Assembly (NCBI RefSeq): GCF_000022025.1
Contig: NC_011886.1
Span: forward strand, 3,761,209 to 3,825,208
Source of the DNA: Pseudarthrobacter chlorophenolicus A6
GTDB taxonomy: Bacteria; Actinomycetota; Actinomycetes; Actinomycetales; Micrococcaceae
DNA length: 64,000 nt
Reading direction: 5' to 3'
Every line of letters begins with the position of its first letter. Position 1 is the first letter of the stretch. Shown piece by piece: positions 15,868-24,920 of the stretch. The notes under the pieces were generated by a model, which was not told the origin of the DNA, did not search any database, and saw nothing but the letters and a program-made list of their open reading frames with translations. A program made the position numbers and the translations under genes.

Positions 15868-16201
15868 GAGTGTTCCTTCCGGTGGCCGGCCCGCGCCGGC
15901 CACGTGCTGTCCGGGATTGCCTTTCCTGGGAAACTGCCGTCCCCTGGACAGGACCAGCGGCGGCGGTGGTGCTCAGTGCACCCCCAGTCCAGCACAGAAG
16001 GCCGGGCCCCGGCCAGAGGTTCGGCCTTACGGACGAGCCGCATCCGGGGTCCCGATTCCGCGGCCTTGGTCCCGCAATTTTCCGGCCACCCCTTGCCACC
16101 CTGCACCCCGCGCAGTAGGTTTGAAACCATTCAAGAAAGCGCTTTCCCCTGCAATGGCGGGGGTCTATTCTGCGCGCCACAAACCAGCGGGAACGGACAT
16201 C
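15868..16201. other. Intergenic region (334 nt) between divergent genes
   Basis: It holds the ribosome binding site of the FMN reductase gene at the left. At the right is a LacI-type operator (16135-16146) with a TATTCT -10-like element (16166-16171) ahead of the exo-lyase gene. No coding sequence with a ribosome binding site is visible. Confidence 0.6.
16135..16146 (+). promoter_or_regulatory. LacI-family operator-like palindrome
   Basis: GAAAGCGCTTTC is a perfect 12-bp palindrome with the central CG typical of LacI/GalR operators. It lies 55 nt before the exo-rhamnogalacturonan lyase start. Related sites precede the PL11 lyase (23237-23250, 23302-23314). Confidence 0.65.
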
Positions 16202-18865
16202 ATGACGGACAGTACCCTCATCAGGTGGATCGACGGCGAAGCACCGGCAGGGACCAGCAGCGGAACCACCTGGGGGATGCCCTTCCCCCGCGGCACCGTC
16301 CACGGGCCGGACGCGTTGACAGTGACGGACGCCGGCGGTGCCCGCGTGCCCAGCCAGGCCTGGCCCCTGGCCACCTGGCCCGACGGCTCGCTGAAGTGGG
16401 CCGGGATTGCGCTTCCTGCAACGGATTCGCCGGCGGCCAGCTACCAGGTGAGGCACGACACCGGCGCCGCGCCTTCGGAAGGTGACGCACCGCCGTCGGG
16501 CGTTCAGGAAGCCCCGGGCGGCCCCCGGGTCAGCGTTGCCGAAAGCCCCGACGCCCTCACCGTGGACACCGGAGCGCTGCAGATGGTGATCAGCCGCAGT
16601 GGCTCCACGCTCTTCAGCAGCCTCACCCGCGACGGCCGGACCGTGGCACGCGACGCACGCCTGGTGAGCCTCCTGCAGGACGGCATCCCGGAAGAGGCGG
16701 GCACCGCCAGCCGCCAGCAGTTCACCGGCGAGGTCACCGCCGTCGAGCTTGAACAGGACGGGCCGGTCCGCGCCGTGGTCCGGCTGGAAGGCCGCCACCG
16801 CCAGGACAACACCGGCAGCGCGGGACGCAGCTGGCTGCCGTTCGTGGTCCGCTTCTACTTCTACGCCAATGCCCGCAGCGTGCGGATGGTGCATTCCTTC
16901 ATCTGGGACGGCGAAGCGGACCGGGACTTCCTGGCCGGCCTGGGCGTCCGCTTCAACGTGGCGCTGGAAGGCGAGCCGCACAACCGGCACGTCCGGATCG
17001 CCGGGGCCGACGGCGGTTTCCTCACCGAGGCGGTCCGCGGACTCACCGGACTGCGCCGGGATCCGGGTGCGGACGTGCGCGCCGCCCAGATCGGCGGACG
17101 TGCCACCCCCGCACCGGACACCTGGAACCCCGAAGTCTCCGAACGCCTGCACCTGATTCCTTCCTGGGGCGACTACACACTGACCCAGCTCAGCGCGGAC
17201 GGCTTCGAACTGCGCAAACGGACCGCACCGGGCCACGGCTGGGTGGGCATCTCCGGTGGGACTCGGTCGGTTGGTTTCTGTTCCTTGAGCGATACGCGCG
17301 GCGGGCTGGGCATTGGCATCAAGGACTTTTGGCAGTCCCACCCCGGGCAGCTGGACATCCGGGGCGCCGCCGGAGCCGACGCCACGGTGACCACCTGGCT
17401 CTACTCCCCCGAAGCCCAGCCCATGGACCTGCGGTTCTACCACGACGGCCTGGGCCAGGACACCTTCGAGGAACAGCTCGAAGGCCTGGAAATCACGTAC
17501 GAGGACTACGAACCGGGATTCGGGAACCCCACCGGGATTGCCCGCACACATGAGTTAACCCTGTTCGCCTACGACGCCACGCCGTCCACCGAAAGCCTCG
17601 CCGCCGACGCCGCTGCGGCGTCCTCACCGGCGCTGCTCCAGGCCACCCCGGAGTACCTCCACTCGGTGGGCGTGTTCGGTGACTGGGATCCGGTGGACCG
17701 GGGTACCCCCGCGCGGGCACGGCTCGAGAACCACCTCGACTTCCTGTTCGATTTCTACGCCGGCCAGGTGGAACAGCGGCGCTGGTACGGGTTCTGGAAC
17801 TTCGGCGACGTGATGCACACGTACGACTTCGACCGGCACGTATGGCGGTACGACGTAGGCGGCTACGCCTGGGACAACTCGGAGCTCTCGCCGGACCTCT
17901 GGCTCTGGTATTCCTACCTGCGCTCCGGCCGGGCGGACATCTTCCGCTTCGCCGAGGCCATGACCCGGCACACCGGCGAGGTGGATGTCTACCACCTTGG
18001 CCCGTGGAAGGGCCTGGGTTCCCGGCACAACGTGCAGCACTGGGGTTGCAGCGCCAAGCAGCTGCGCATCAGCACTCCCGCCTACCGCCGCTTTTACTAC
18101 TACCTCACGGCGGACGAGCGCACCGGCGACCTCCTGACCGAGCTGGTGGACAGCGACCAGAACTTCCTGGGCCTGGACCCCGTCCGCAAGGTCCGCCCGG
18201 ATGCCGACACCTACCGGCCCAACCGCGGCGCCCTGGGCGTGGGGCTGGGCACGGACTGGGGCTCCCTCGCCGCCACCTGGCTCACCGATTGGGAGCGCAC
18301 CGGCAACCCCCGTTCCCGAGACAGGCTGCTGGGAACCATGGCGGATATTGGCGCCCTGAAATACGGCTTCCTCACCGGCGAAGCCCTGTATGACCTGGAC
18401 AAGGGCCGCTTCGATACTGGCCGGGAGATGATTTCGGTGTCCCACCTCAGTGCCGTGTTCGGGCTGGTGGAGATCTGCAGCGAGCTGGTGGACCTGGTGG
18501 ATGATCCGGAGTTCGAGCGGGCCTGGCTGCAGTACTGCCGGCTGTTCCTGGGCACCAAGGAGGAACAGGTGGCCGAGGTGGGTGAACCGCTGGCCGGCAT
18601 CTACCTCACCCAGGCGCACAGCCGCTTGAGCGCTTACGCGGCGGCGCGTTTGCAGGATCGTGACCTGGCAGCCCGTGCCTGGGAGAGCTTCAGCGAAGGC
18701 GGCGAGCACCTGAACCACGAATCGGCGTTCACGCTGCGGACCATCGAACCGCCCCATGTGCTGCTCCCGGTGGACGAAGCACCTACGGTTTCCACCAACG
18801 ACACCGCACAGTTCGGCCTGGCCGTCATCCAGAACCTTGCGCTGATCGGCGGTCACCTGCGCTGA
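16202..18865 (+). CDS. Probable exo-rhamnogalacturonan lyase family protein (PL26-like), 887 aa
   Basis: The ATG at 16202 is chosen: translation from upstream in-frame codons would cross the operator, and this start gives the family-like opening LIRWIDGEAP with GTTWGMPFPRG. The protein is large, with a beta-rich N-terminal half and an (alpha/alpha)-type C-terminal half rich in Trp, His and Tyr (for example WYGFWNFGDVMHTYDF and YHLGPWKGLGSRHNVQHWG). This layout fits the exo-unsaturated rhamnogalacturonan lyase group known from Penicillium (PL26). No signal peptide is seen, so it probably acts in the cytoplasm on imported rhamnogalacturonan-I fragments. The PL11 endolyase at 21168 and shared LacI-type operators support a pectin role. 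Assignment is from memory of the family pattern; another polysaccharide-degrading function is possible. Confidence 0.6.
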   Translation: MTDSTLIRWIDGEAPAGTSSGTTWGMPFPRGTVHGPDALTVTDAGGARVPSQAWPLATWPDGSLKWAGIALPATDSPAASYQVRHDTGAAPSEGDAPPSGVQEAPGGPRVSVAESPDALTVDTGALQMVISRSGSTLFSSLTRDGRTVARDARLVSLLQDGIPEEAGTASRQQFTGEVTAVELEQDGPVRAVVRLEGRHRQDNTGSAGRSWLPFVVRFYFYANARSVRMVHSFIWDGEADRDFLAGLGVRFNVALEGEPHNRHVRIAGADGGFLTEAVRGLTGLRRDPGADVRAAQIGGRATPAPDTWNPEVSERLHLIPSWGDYTLTQLSADGFELRKRTAPGHGWVGISGGTRSVGFCSLSDTRGGLGIGIKDFWQSHPGQLDIRGAAGADATVTTWLYSPEAQPMDLRFYHDGLGQDTFEEQLEGLEITYEDYEPGFGNPTGIARTHELTLFAYDATPSTESLAADAAAASSPALLQATPEYLHSVGVFGDWDPVDRGTPARARLENHLDFLFDFYAGQVEQRRWYGFWNFGDVMHTYDFDRHVWRYDVGGYAWDNSELSPDLWLWYSYLRSGRADIFRFAEAMTRHTGEVDVYHLGPWKGLGSRHNVQHWGCSAKQLRISTPAYRRFYYYLTADERTGDLLTELVDSDQNFLGLDPVRKVRPDADTYRPNRGALGVGLGTDWGSLAATWLTDWERTGNPRSRDRLLGTMADIGALKYGFLTGEALYDLDKGRFDTGREMISVSHLSAVFGLVEICSELVDLVDDPEFERAWLQYCRLFLGTKEEQVAEVGEPLAGIYLTQAHSRLSAYAAARLQDRDLAARAWESFSEGGEHLNHESAFTLRTIEPPHVLLPVDEAPTVSTNDTAQFGLAVIQNLALIGGHLR

Positions 18866-18889
18866 TTCCCGCTCCTTCGAACTAGCCCG

Positions 18890-18936
18890 CGACGGCGGCG
18901 CCCGGACCTTTCATCCAAGGCCGCGCGCCGCCGTCG
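18890..18936 (+). terminator. Hairpin terminator after the exo-lyase gene
   Basis: A 12-bp GC-rich stem has left arm 18890-18901 and right arm 18925-18936 (GACGGCGGCGC with its complement). It is followed by TCCGTTTCC. Confidence 0.65.
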
Positions 18937-19115
18937 TCCGTTTCCCCCACGCTGCCCTCTAAGGCACTCCACATAACGCCCATGTAACGGCTTTTTCGTG
19001 CCGCCAGATGTTACCCAGTCGAGGCCCGGAGCGTGTTTACACCGCCTTTGGGGGCGCCATAGGGTGCTTCACCTAAACAAGGTTCATGAGGATCTTGGGA
19101 AGGGAAACGAGCACC

Positions 19116-19844
19116 ATGAAAAGCAAATTTGCCGCCGTGGTCCTGGCTGCCGCGAGCTTGGCTGCGGCCCTGCTGGTGGGCAGCCCCGTGGCGGCCAACG
19201 CGGCGGACAAGCCGCTGATCGGCCTTACCTTCGACGACGGCCCGTCGGCCCAGCGCACGGCCTTCGTCCTCGACGTCCTCAAGCAGAAGGGGGTCAAGGC
19301 CACCTTCTTCCTCCAGGGCAACCACGCACAGCAGTACCCTGACCTCGTCCGCAGGATCAAGGCCGAGGGGCACGTGATCGGCAACCACTCGTGGGATCAC
19401 GCCAACTTCCCGGAATTGAACCAGACCAGGCAGCGGCAGGAGGTTGACCGCACCAACTCCGCCATCACTGCCATCACCGGCGCAACGCCCAAGCTGATGC
19501 GCTTCCCGTTCGGCAACAGCACGTCCTACTCGCTGAACTACATCAGGAGCATCGGCATGAGCGGCGGCATCCAGTGGCGCTGGCATATCGGTCAGCCCGG
19601 CGACTACGAATGCCCCGGCGCGGCCGGCGTGCAGAAGTACGTCCTGGATGAAGCGGCACCCGGTGCGATCATCCTGCTTCACGACGGCAACGACGTCCTG
19701 TCCTGCCCTGCGTCGCAGTGGACCTACCTCGCCCGGACCATCGACGCCCTGCGGGCACGGGGTTACGACTTTGGCGTGGTGGCACCTTCCGCGACAGCAA
19801 ACCCGCTGAACGAGGGCTCGTACGGGGTGGTGGTGGCACCCTGA
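19116..19844 (+). CDS. Secreted polysaccharide deacetylase (carbohydrate esterase 4)
   Basis: The product is 242 aa from the ATG at 19116, which directly precedes a classic signal peptide (KSKFAAVVLAAASLAAALL, cleavage after VAANA). An ATG 30 nt upstream is possible. CE4 motifs are complete: TFDDGPS (D40, D41), HSWDH metal histidines (H91, H95), RFPFGNS (R129-G133) and LLHDGN near the end. It removes N-acetyl groups from peptidoglycan, chitin or similar polymers outside the cell. The short length, a single NodB domain, suggests a peptidoglycan or chitooligosaccharide deacetylase. It is a monocistronic gene. Confidence 0.87.
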   Translation: MKSKFAAVVLAAASLAAALLVGSPVAANAADKPLIGLTFDDGPSAQRTAFVLDVLKQKGVKATFFLQGNHAQQYPDLVRRIKAEGHVIGNHSWDHANFPELNQTRQRQEVDRTNSAITAITGATPKLMRFPFGNSTSYSLNYIRSIGMSGGIQWRWHIGQPGDYECPGAAGVQKYVLDEAAPGAIILLHDGNDVLSCPASQWTYLARTIDALRARGYDFGVVAPSATANPLNEGSYGVVVAP

Positions 19845-20012
19845 CCGAAGCCGCCGCATGACCCTGTCCCCGTCGTGGTCGTGTGCTTCCACTGGCACTC
19901 CGCCGCCCAAAATCAGGGGGTGGAAACCCGCTCCTCCGGAAGGTAACTTGGTAAGCATGCTGATGATTTGTACCGATCCATCGGCTTCCGGTAACAGGGC
20001 AAAGGAGACGTT

Positions 20013-21026
20013 ATGAGCACGAAGGTGGAAAAGCGCATTCTGGTGAACGTTCCGGTGAGCACGGCGTACAACCAGTGGACCCAGTTCGAGGAGTTCCCGC
20101 ACTTCATGGGCGGGGTCAAGAGCGTCACCCAACTCAGTGACGACCGGCTGGAGTGGGTGGCTGAGATCGGCGGCATCCGCCGGCAGTGGGAGGCCAGGAT
20201 CCTGGAGCAGGTGCCGGACCGCAAGGTTTCCTGGGCCGCCACGGAGGGCGCAACCAACGCTGGAGCGGTCGAATTCGAGGACGTGGGCGGCGGCCAGACC
20301 TCCCTCCGGCTGACGCTCGAGTACGAGCCCGAAGGCGTGGTGGAGAAGATCGGCGACAAACTGCACGTCGTGGACCGCCAGGCCGAGTCCGACCTGCAGA
20401 AGTTCAAGGAATTCATCGAGGACGAGCGCTACGCGAGCGGAGCCTGGCGCGGAAGCGTGAACCCCGGCGCATCACAGGGTACTCCCGGCGTTGAGCACGC
20501 CGGCGCCTCCCGCGGTGACTCCGGCAAGGCAGGCGTCTCGGGCAAGGTGGCGGCCGGCGTCGGCGTAGCCGCTGTGGCCGGCGCTGCAGCGGCCATGGCT
20601 GCCAGCGGCACCAAAGAGACCACGGTGGGCGCCGACGAGACGGTCACCCCCGTGACTCCCGGCGAGCCCGTCACCGTCACGCCGATTCCCACCGACACGA
20701 CCGCCGACACCACCGGCAGCGGCGCCGGAGTCACGGGGAGCGGAGCCGGCGTCACGGGGAGCGGAGCCGGCGTCACGAGCACGACGGCGGCAGCCGGCTC
20801 CACCGGGTCGGTCACCGACGGATCAGTCGCCGACGGATCAGTCGCCGACCTCGGCGACGACCGGATCGGCCACCCGTTCGACCAGACAAACGGACTGGTG
20901 GATACCACGGGCGAATCCGACGAAACCCGCGAAGGCGAAGAATTCAGCGCCGGCGAACGCCGCGAAGATGAGCGCCGCCCGGACGGGGGCCTGCCACCGG
21001 TAAGCGGCAACCTCGGCCAGCACTGA
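20013..21026 (+). CDS. SRPBCC (polyketide cyclase/dehydrase-like) protein with low-complexity C-terminal tail
   Basis: The 337-aa product's ATG follows AAAGGAGACGTT. Residues 1-145 form a helix-grip START-like domain, opening VEKRILVNVPVSTAYNQWTQ and containing FPHFMGGVKSV and VSWAATEGA. The rest is disordered. It includes a short hydrophobic Ala/Gly stretch, triple GSGAGVT repeats (DNA repeats near 20720-20775) and DGSVADGSVAD, and ends in an acidic, Arg-rich tail. Members of this group with a similar N-terminus are widespread in actinobacteria and often stress-linked, but the ligand is unknown. Confidence 0.8.
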   Translation: MSTKVEKRILVNVPVSTAYNQWTQFEEFPHFMGGVKSVTQLSDDRLEWVAEIGGIRRQWEARILEQVPDRKVSWAATEGATNAGAVEFEDVGGGQTSLRLTLEYEPEGVVEKIGDKLHVVDRQAESDLQKFKEFIEDERYASGAWRGSVNPGASQGTPGVEHAGASRGDSGKAGVSGKVAAGVGVAAVAGAAAAMAASGTKETTVGADETVTPVTPGEPVTVTPIPTDTTADTTGSGAGVTGSGAGVTGSGAGVTSTTAAAGSTGSVTDGSVADGSVADLGDDRIGHPFDQTNGLVDTTGESDETREGEEFSAGERREDERRPDGGLPPVSGNLGQH

Positions 21027-21098
21027 CGGCCCGACGCGCCCGGCAGCCGGCCCGCCCAAGGCGAGTGCCGTCGTCGTACGTTTTGTATTTCGAAGCAA

Positions 21099-21133
21099 AG
21101 CACCGCCCGCCTCTTCCCGAGGCGGGCGGTGCT
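21099..21133. terminator. Bidirectional hairpin terminator between convergent genes
   Basis: A 15-bp stem (AGCACCGCCCGCCTC with its complement) has a TTCCC loop. It lies between the SRPBCC gene and the PL11 gene, which converge here. Confidence 0.8.
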
Positions 21134-21167
21134 CTGCTGTCCTGGCTTCACTGTCCAGCGGTGTTTG

Positions 21168-23186
21168 CTACTTCGCCTTGCCGGCGTAGAAGACTGACGG
21201 CGCCGCCGGCGTCTCCATTCCCTCGCCAATAAAGAAGCTCGGGTGCGGCGGCTGGTTGTACCCCACGGTCTCGCGTGCCACTCCGGTCCGGTACATCGGA
21301 TCGTGCATCAGCGTGCGGAGCCGGACCTCGGTGGGCGAGGTGCTGGTGTAGATCCGCAGCTCGGTGCTGTCAGTGGACGGGAAGACCAGTTCCTCGCGCC
21401 AGTCGCCCAGCAGATCAGCCTGGAGCGACGGGTTGCCCTTGGTGTGGTTGTTGGTGCGGGCGCCGGTGGCGGTCAGCAACCGGTCGCTGGTTTCGGTCTC
21501 CCAATTCCACTTGGAGATGGTGGGTACGCCCATGCCCGCTTCGGCGTCGAACTCATGATCCACGATTTCACGCAGCAGGTCGCCATCCCACCAGGCCATG
21601 AAGTTCGCGGCCGGAATCTTGTCCGAGATCCGCTCGCCCTTGGCGGACATCAGGTAGCCGACGGACGAATTCCAGGCAGCGTCCCCGCCCACAGCCCAGC
21701 TTTCGGAACCGGAGAACCGGGGATCGATGTCGCCCGTAGCGCCCCGGCCGGTGTCCTTGATAGCCGGGATGCTCCACAGCACTTCGCCGGTGGCGGCATC
21801 GCGGAAGGTGGCGCCGCGGTTGCCGCTCTGGCTCATGCTCTCGTGCACCGCGAAGGTTTCCAGGCCGGGCCGGGACGGGTCCAGGTCCCCGGTGTGGATG
21901 GCGTCGCCGTGGCCCAGCTTGGTGTTGTACAGGGGCTTGCCGTCGTCGTCGATGGTCATGGAACCAAAAACGAACTCGTCCTTACCGTCCTGGTCCACGT
22001 CCGCCACGGACAGGTTGTGGTTCCCCTGGCCCTTGTACTCGGCACCGGCAATGTCCGAGTCGAAGGTCCAGCGCTTCACCAGCTTGCCGTCCACCAGGTC
22101 ATAGGTGACCAGGACGGTGCGGGTGTAGTAGCCGCGGCTGAACATCAGGGACGGCTTTTCGCCGTCGAGGTAGGCAACGCCGGCCAGGAACCGGTCCACG
22201 CGGTTGCCGTAGTTGTCTCCCCAGGCAGCGACGCTGCCGCGCGGCGGGTCGTAGGCAACCGTGTCCATGATGGTGCCCGTTGCCCCGTTGAACACCGTAA
22301 GGTACTCCGGGCCGGACAGGACGTAGCCGGCGCTGTTGCGGTAGTCCGCCGCGGCGTCGCCGATGACGGTTCCGGCGGCGTCCGTGGTGCCGTCTGCTGT
22401 CTTGAACGACACCTCGGCCTTGCCGTCGCCGTCGAAGTCATAGGCCAGCATCTGGGTGTAGTGCGCGCCGGCGCGAATGTTCTTGCCCAGGTCAATGCGC
22501 CAGAGCTTGGTGCCGTCCATCTTGTAAGCATCGACGTAGACATTGCCCGTGAAGCCGGACTTGGAGTTGTCCTGGGCGTTGGACGGGTTCCACAGCTGGA
22601 TGATCTCGTAGGCGCCATCCCCGTCCAGGTCTGCCACCGTCGAGTCGTTGGCGCTGTAGGTATAGGGCTTGCCATCCTTGCTCACACCGTCCGCCGGCTT
22701 GTCCAGCTTGATGGCCAGGTAGTTTTGCGCCAGCGGAGTGAACCCGGCGCTGAGCTTGTCCTGCCCGTTGCCGTTGCCCACGGTCTTGATGACGTACTTG
22801 GACTGGGCCGTGCCGTCGGGGTCCACGAAGGTGGTGGTGTCACGGATGGGCTCCTTGGTGATCTGCCTGCCGTCACGCAGCACCTGGAAGCCCACGCTGT
22901 CCTTGTCCAGGCCGAGCATGCGCCAACCCAGGGTGACGCCCTGGTCCGTCAGCACTGCCACGGGTGCGCGGTCCAGGTTTTCCACCTGGCGCTTGAGTGC
23001 CGACTTTGCGGCCTGGCCTTGTGCCGCGGGCTGTCCCGATGTCGTGGCCTGATCTGCCTGGGCCAGCGGAACTCCGGTAAAGGCCAGTGCTGCGGCGGTG
23101 AGGGACGCCGCAGCTGCTGCGAGGGGTGCTGCTTTCCGGGCCCTGCCGGCCCGGGATGTGGGGGAATGCTGCGAGTGGTAAACCAA
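21168..23186 (-). CDS. Secreted rhamnogalacturonan lyase, polysaccharide lyase family 11
   Basis: The product is about 672 aa. TTG at 23186 is chosen because AAAGGAGA sits eight bases upstream. It yields a signal peptide with basic start SRAGRARKAAP, core LAAAAASLTAAALAF, and cleavage near AQA/DQ. The mature protein shows the eight-bladed PL11 propeller with repeated calcium-binding DxDxDG turns (DLDGDGAYE, DFDGDGKAE, DVDQDGKDE). It also has the family blocks GPEYLTVFNGATG, GDNYGNRVDRFLAG and MFSRGYYTRTV. It cleaves the rhamnogalacturonan-I backbone outside the cell (YesW/YesX group). Two LacI-type operator-like sites lie upstream. Confidence 0.88.
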   Translation of the reverse strand: MVYHSQHSPTSRAGRARKAAPLAAAAASLTAAALAFTGVPLAQADQATTSGQPAAQGQAAKSALKRQVENLDRAPVAVLTDQGVTLGWRMLGLDKDSVGFQVLRDGRQITKEPIRDTTTFVDPDGTAQSKYVIKTVGNGNGQDKLSAGFTPLAQNYLAIKLDKPADGVSKDGKPYTYSANDSTVADLDGDGAYEIIQLWNPSNAQDNSKSGFTGNVYVDAYKMDGTKLWRIDLGKNIRAGAHYTQMLAYDFDGDGKAEVSFKTADGTTDAAGTVIGDAAADYRNSAGYVLSGPEYLTVFNGATGTIMDTVAYDPPRGSVAAWGDNYGNRVDRFLAGVAYLDGEKPSLMFSRGYYTRTVLVTYDLVDGKLVKRWTFDSDIAGAEYKGQGNHNLSVADVDQDGKDEFVFGSMTIDDDGKPLYNTKLGHGDAIHTGDLDPSRPGLETFAVHESMSQSGNRGATFRDAATGEVLWSIPAIKDTGRGATGDIDPRFSGSESWAVGGDAAWNSSVGYLMSAKGERISDKIPAANFMAWWDGDLLREIVDHEFDAEAGMGVPTISKWNWETETSDRLLTATGARTNNHTKGNPSLQADLLGDWREELVFPSTDSTELRIYTSTSPTEVRLRTLMHDPMYRTGVARETVGYNQPPHPSFFIGEGMETPAAPSVFYAGKAK

Positions 23187-23236
23187 AAGAACATCTCCTT
23201 TGATGCGGCGGCAGCTGAGTCTGCCGCTCAACAGTT

Positions 23237-23250
23237 TGGAACGTTTCAAC
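23237..23250 (-). promoter_or_regulatory. LacI-family operator-like site 1 of the PL11 gene
   Basis: TTGGAACGTTTCAA is a palindrome with one mismatch around a central CG, matching the LacI-family pattern TGAAACGTTTCA. It lies 51-64 nt upstream of the PL11 start. Confidence 0.5.
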
Positions 23251-23301
23251 CATGCGGGAGCGCACCGCTTCGTGAAGGTGGGCCGGGAGTTCGCGTTGGA
23301 T

Positions 23302-23314
23302 GGTAAACGCTTTC
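23302..23314 (-). promoter_or_regulatory. LacI-family operator-like site 2 of the PL11 gene
   Basis: On the minus strand it reads GAAAGCGTTTACC, sharing GAAAGCG with the perfect palindrome at 16135-16146 before the exo-lyase gene. Confidence 0.5.
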
Positions 23315-23410
23315 TGCCCTTCTGGTTTATCAATGGATGACAAAGCTGGTCAAGGGTTTGACCGTTAATGATTGGGAGAAATTGTTCCGTTACGATCCTT
23401 CTCCCCTGCG

Positions 23411-23580
23411 ACGCGCGCTCACTTTTCGGCGGAATTTCCCAGACGCGCGCTCACTTGTGGCTGCCCACACAGAAGCGCCCGCTCACCTCTGCTCCGAGTG
23501 GAGAGAGGTGAGCGGGCGTCTCCCAAAACTGCCAACAAACACGTGAGCGTAGAGGGAAGCTGCGCCGTGGTGAGCGGGCG
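23411..23580. repeat. Cluster of GCCCGCTCAC-type short repeats
   Basis: Copies are ACGCGCGCTCACT (23411, 23443), GCGCCCGCTCAC (23475), inverted GTGAGCGGGCG (23508, 23570) and a partial GTGAGCG (about 23543). Two further copies lie at 54611 and 54643. The copy at 23443 and both distant copies continue as NGTGGC, giving a consensus near ACGCCCGCTCACTNGTGGC. Confidence 0.65.
23476..23518 (-). terminator. Hairpin formed by two inverted repeat copies, after the MHS transporter gene
   Basis: CGCCCGCTCACCTCT (23476-23490) pairs with AGAGGTGAGCGGGCG (23504-23518), and CTCC/GGAG extends the stem inward. It lies downstream of the minus-strand transporter gene, so it can serve as its terminator. Confidence 0.55.
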
Positions 23581-23589
23581 TCGGATGGC

Positions 23590-24906
23590 TTACCGGATGC
23601 CGCGAAGCTTCACACCGGTGGCAAGGGCAACGAGGCTGATGATGGCCACCACGCCCAGGTAGTAGCCCGGTGCCACGGCCTGTCCGGTCTGCTGCACCAG
23701 GAAGGCGGCAATCATCGGCGTGAATCCGCCGAAGGCCACCACGGCCGTGTTGTAGCTGAAGGACAATCCCGTTGCTCGGGTCCTGACGTCGAAGGAATCC
23801 GACATAACGGAGGGCAGCGCACCGAAATACGAGGCCTTGAGCAGGCCAAGGATGGTCATCACCAGTGCCAGCACCAGGAAGGACTTCGCATTGATGACCC
23901 ACATGAAGAGGGGTACAACGGCGATCAGCAGGACCACCACGGTGGGCACCATGATGTTTAGCCTGCCGTATTTGTCCGAGAGGTGCCCCACCAATGGTGT
24001 TCCGAAGGTCAGGATGACACCGGTAATGATCAGCGACGTGAACGAGATGCCTGGCTCGAGCCCCAGTTCCTTGATGGCGAAGGTGGGCATGTACTGCAGG
24101 ATGAAGTTCAGCGCCGTGGATACTGCCAGTGCGCCGCCGGCGAGCAGCATGCCTGTCTTCTGAGTCGCGAACACGTCCCGGATGGGGGAATGCTTCTCCT
24201 CCGCAGCGCCCCGCTGCACCGGCACTTCCTTCATCTCCCGGCGGATCAGGAACCCGGCCGGGCCCACCAGCAGTCCGAAGAGGAAGGGAATCCGCCAGCC
24301 CCATTCGGTCATCTGCGCATCAGTCAGGACGGTGGTCAGGACGGCGACAAAGATCGCTGCGATCAGGCTCCCCAGCCCTTGGCTGGCGAACTGGAAGCTG
24401 CCCAGGAAGCCTTTGCGTTTGCCGTTCTGGGCGATGAGGTAGGCGGTGGCGGCGCCGAATTCCCCGCCGGCGGAGAAGCCCTGGATCAGCCGCGCCAGGA
24501 CAATGCCGATGGGGGCCAGGATTCCGATGGTGCCGTAGTTCGGCATGAACGCCAGCAACGCGGTGCCCAGGACCATCAGCCGGATGGTGACTGTCAGGCC
24601 TTTCTTCAGCCCATGGCGGTCCGCGAACGAGCCCAGCACCAGTCCGCCCAGGGGACGGATGAGGTAGGAGACGCCGAATACGGCAAATGCCTGGATGAGT
24701 TCGACGCCGGGATCACTGCTGGGGAAGAAGTTCCGGCCGATGTAGATGGCCAGCAGGGCGTAGATGGCAATATCGAACCATTCGAGGGCGTTGCCGATGG
24801 TGGCGGCAACGATTCCCCGGGTGGCCGCCTTGGAATCGGGCGCTGCGCCCGGCTCGGCGACGGCGGCGCGGGCCGTGCTCTGGTTCTTTTGCTGGGGAAT
24901 GGTCAT
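23590..24906 (-). CDS. MHS family (metabolite:H+ symporter) MFS transporter
   Basis: The product is about 438 aa. The ATG at 24906 is chosen: GGAG lies seven bases upstream and MTIPQQKNQ begins the cytosolic tail. It has twelve transmembrane helices. The first, IGNALEWFDIAIYALLAIYIG, and the loop RPLGGLVLGSFADRHGLKKG are hallmarks of the MHS group (ProP, KgtP, ShiA). AGGEFGAATAYL is helix five. The upstream M20 peptidase gene ends 14 nt before this start, so the pair forms an operon. The transporter probably imports the amide, dipeptide or acyl-amino acid that the peptidase hydrolyses. The substrate is unknown. Confidence 0.88.
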   Translation of the reverse strand: MTIPQQKNQSTARAAVAEPGAAPDSKAATRGIVAATIGNALEWFDIAIYALLAIYIGRNFFPSSDPGVELIQAFAVFGVSYLIRPLGGLVLGSFADRHGLKKGLTVTIRLMVLGTALLAFMPNYGTIGILAPIGIVLARLIQGFSAGGEFGAATAYLIAQNGKRKGFLGSFQFASQGLGSLIAAIFVAVLTTVLTDAQMTEWGWRIPFLFGLLVGPAGFLIRREMKEVPVQRGAAEEKHSPIRDVFATQKTGMLLAGGALAVSTALNFILQYMPTFAIKELGLEPGISFTSLIITGVILTFGTPLVGHLSDKYGRLNIMVPTVVVLLIAVVPLFMWVINAKSFLVLALVMTILGLLKASYFGALPSVMSDSFDVRTRATGLSFSYNTAVVAFGGFTPMIAAFLVQQTGQAVAPGYYLGVVAIISLVALATGVKLRGIR

Positions 24907-24920
24907 GGGAACTCCAGGGT

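Larger units (their letters stand above)
23187..23589. other. Intergenic region (403 nt): PL11 promoter region and GCCCGCTCAC repeats
   Basis: The left half holds the ribosome binding site and two LacI-type operator-like sites of the PL11 gene. The right half (23411-23580) holds several copies of a short GC-rich repeat, two of which form a hairpin. No gene is supported. Confidence 0.65.

Noticed and set aside
15773..17551. Open frame of 592 codons on the minus strand
   Set aside because: It is antisense to the start of the exo-lyase gene and overlaps the FMN reductase start; there is no coherent protein.
21243..23306. Open frame of 687 codons on the plus strand opposite the PL11 gene
   Set aside because: The PL11 reading is clearly real (signal peptide, calcium turns). 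The plus-strand frame is Val/Gly/His-rich shadow.
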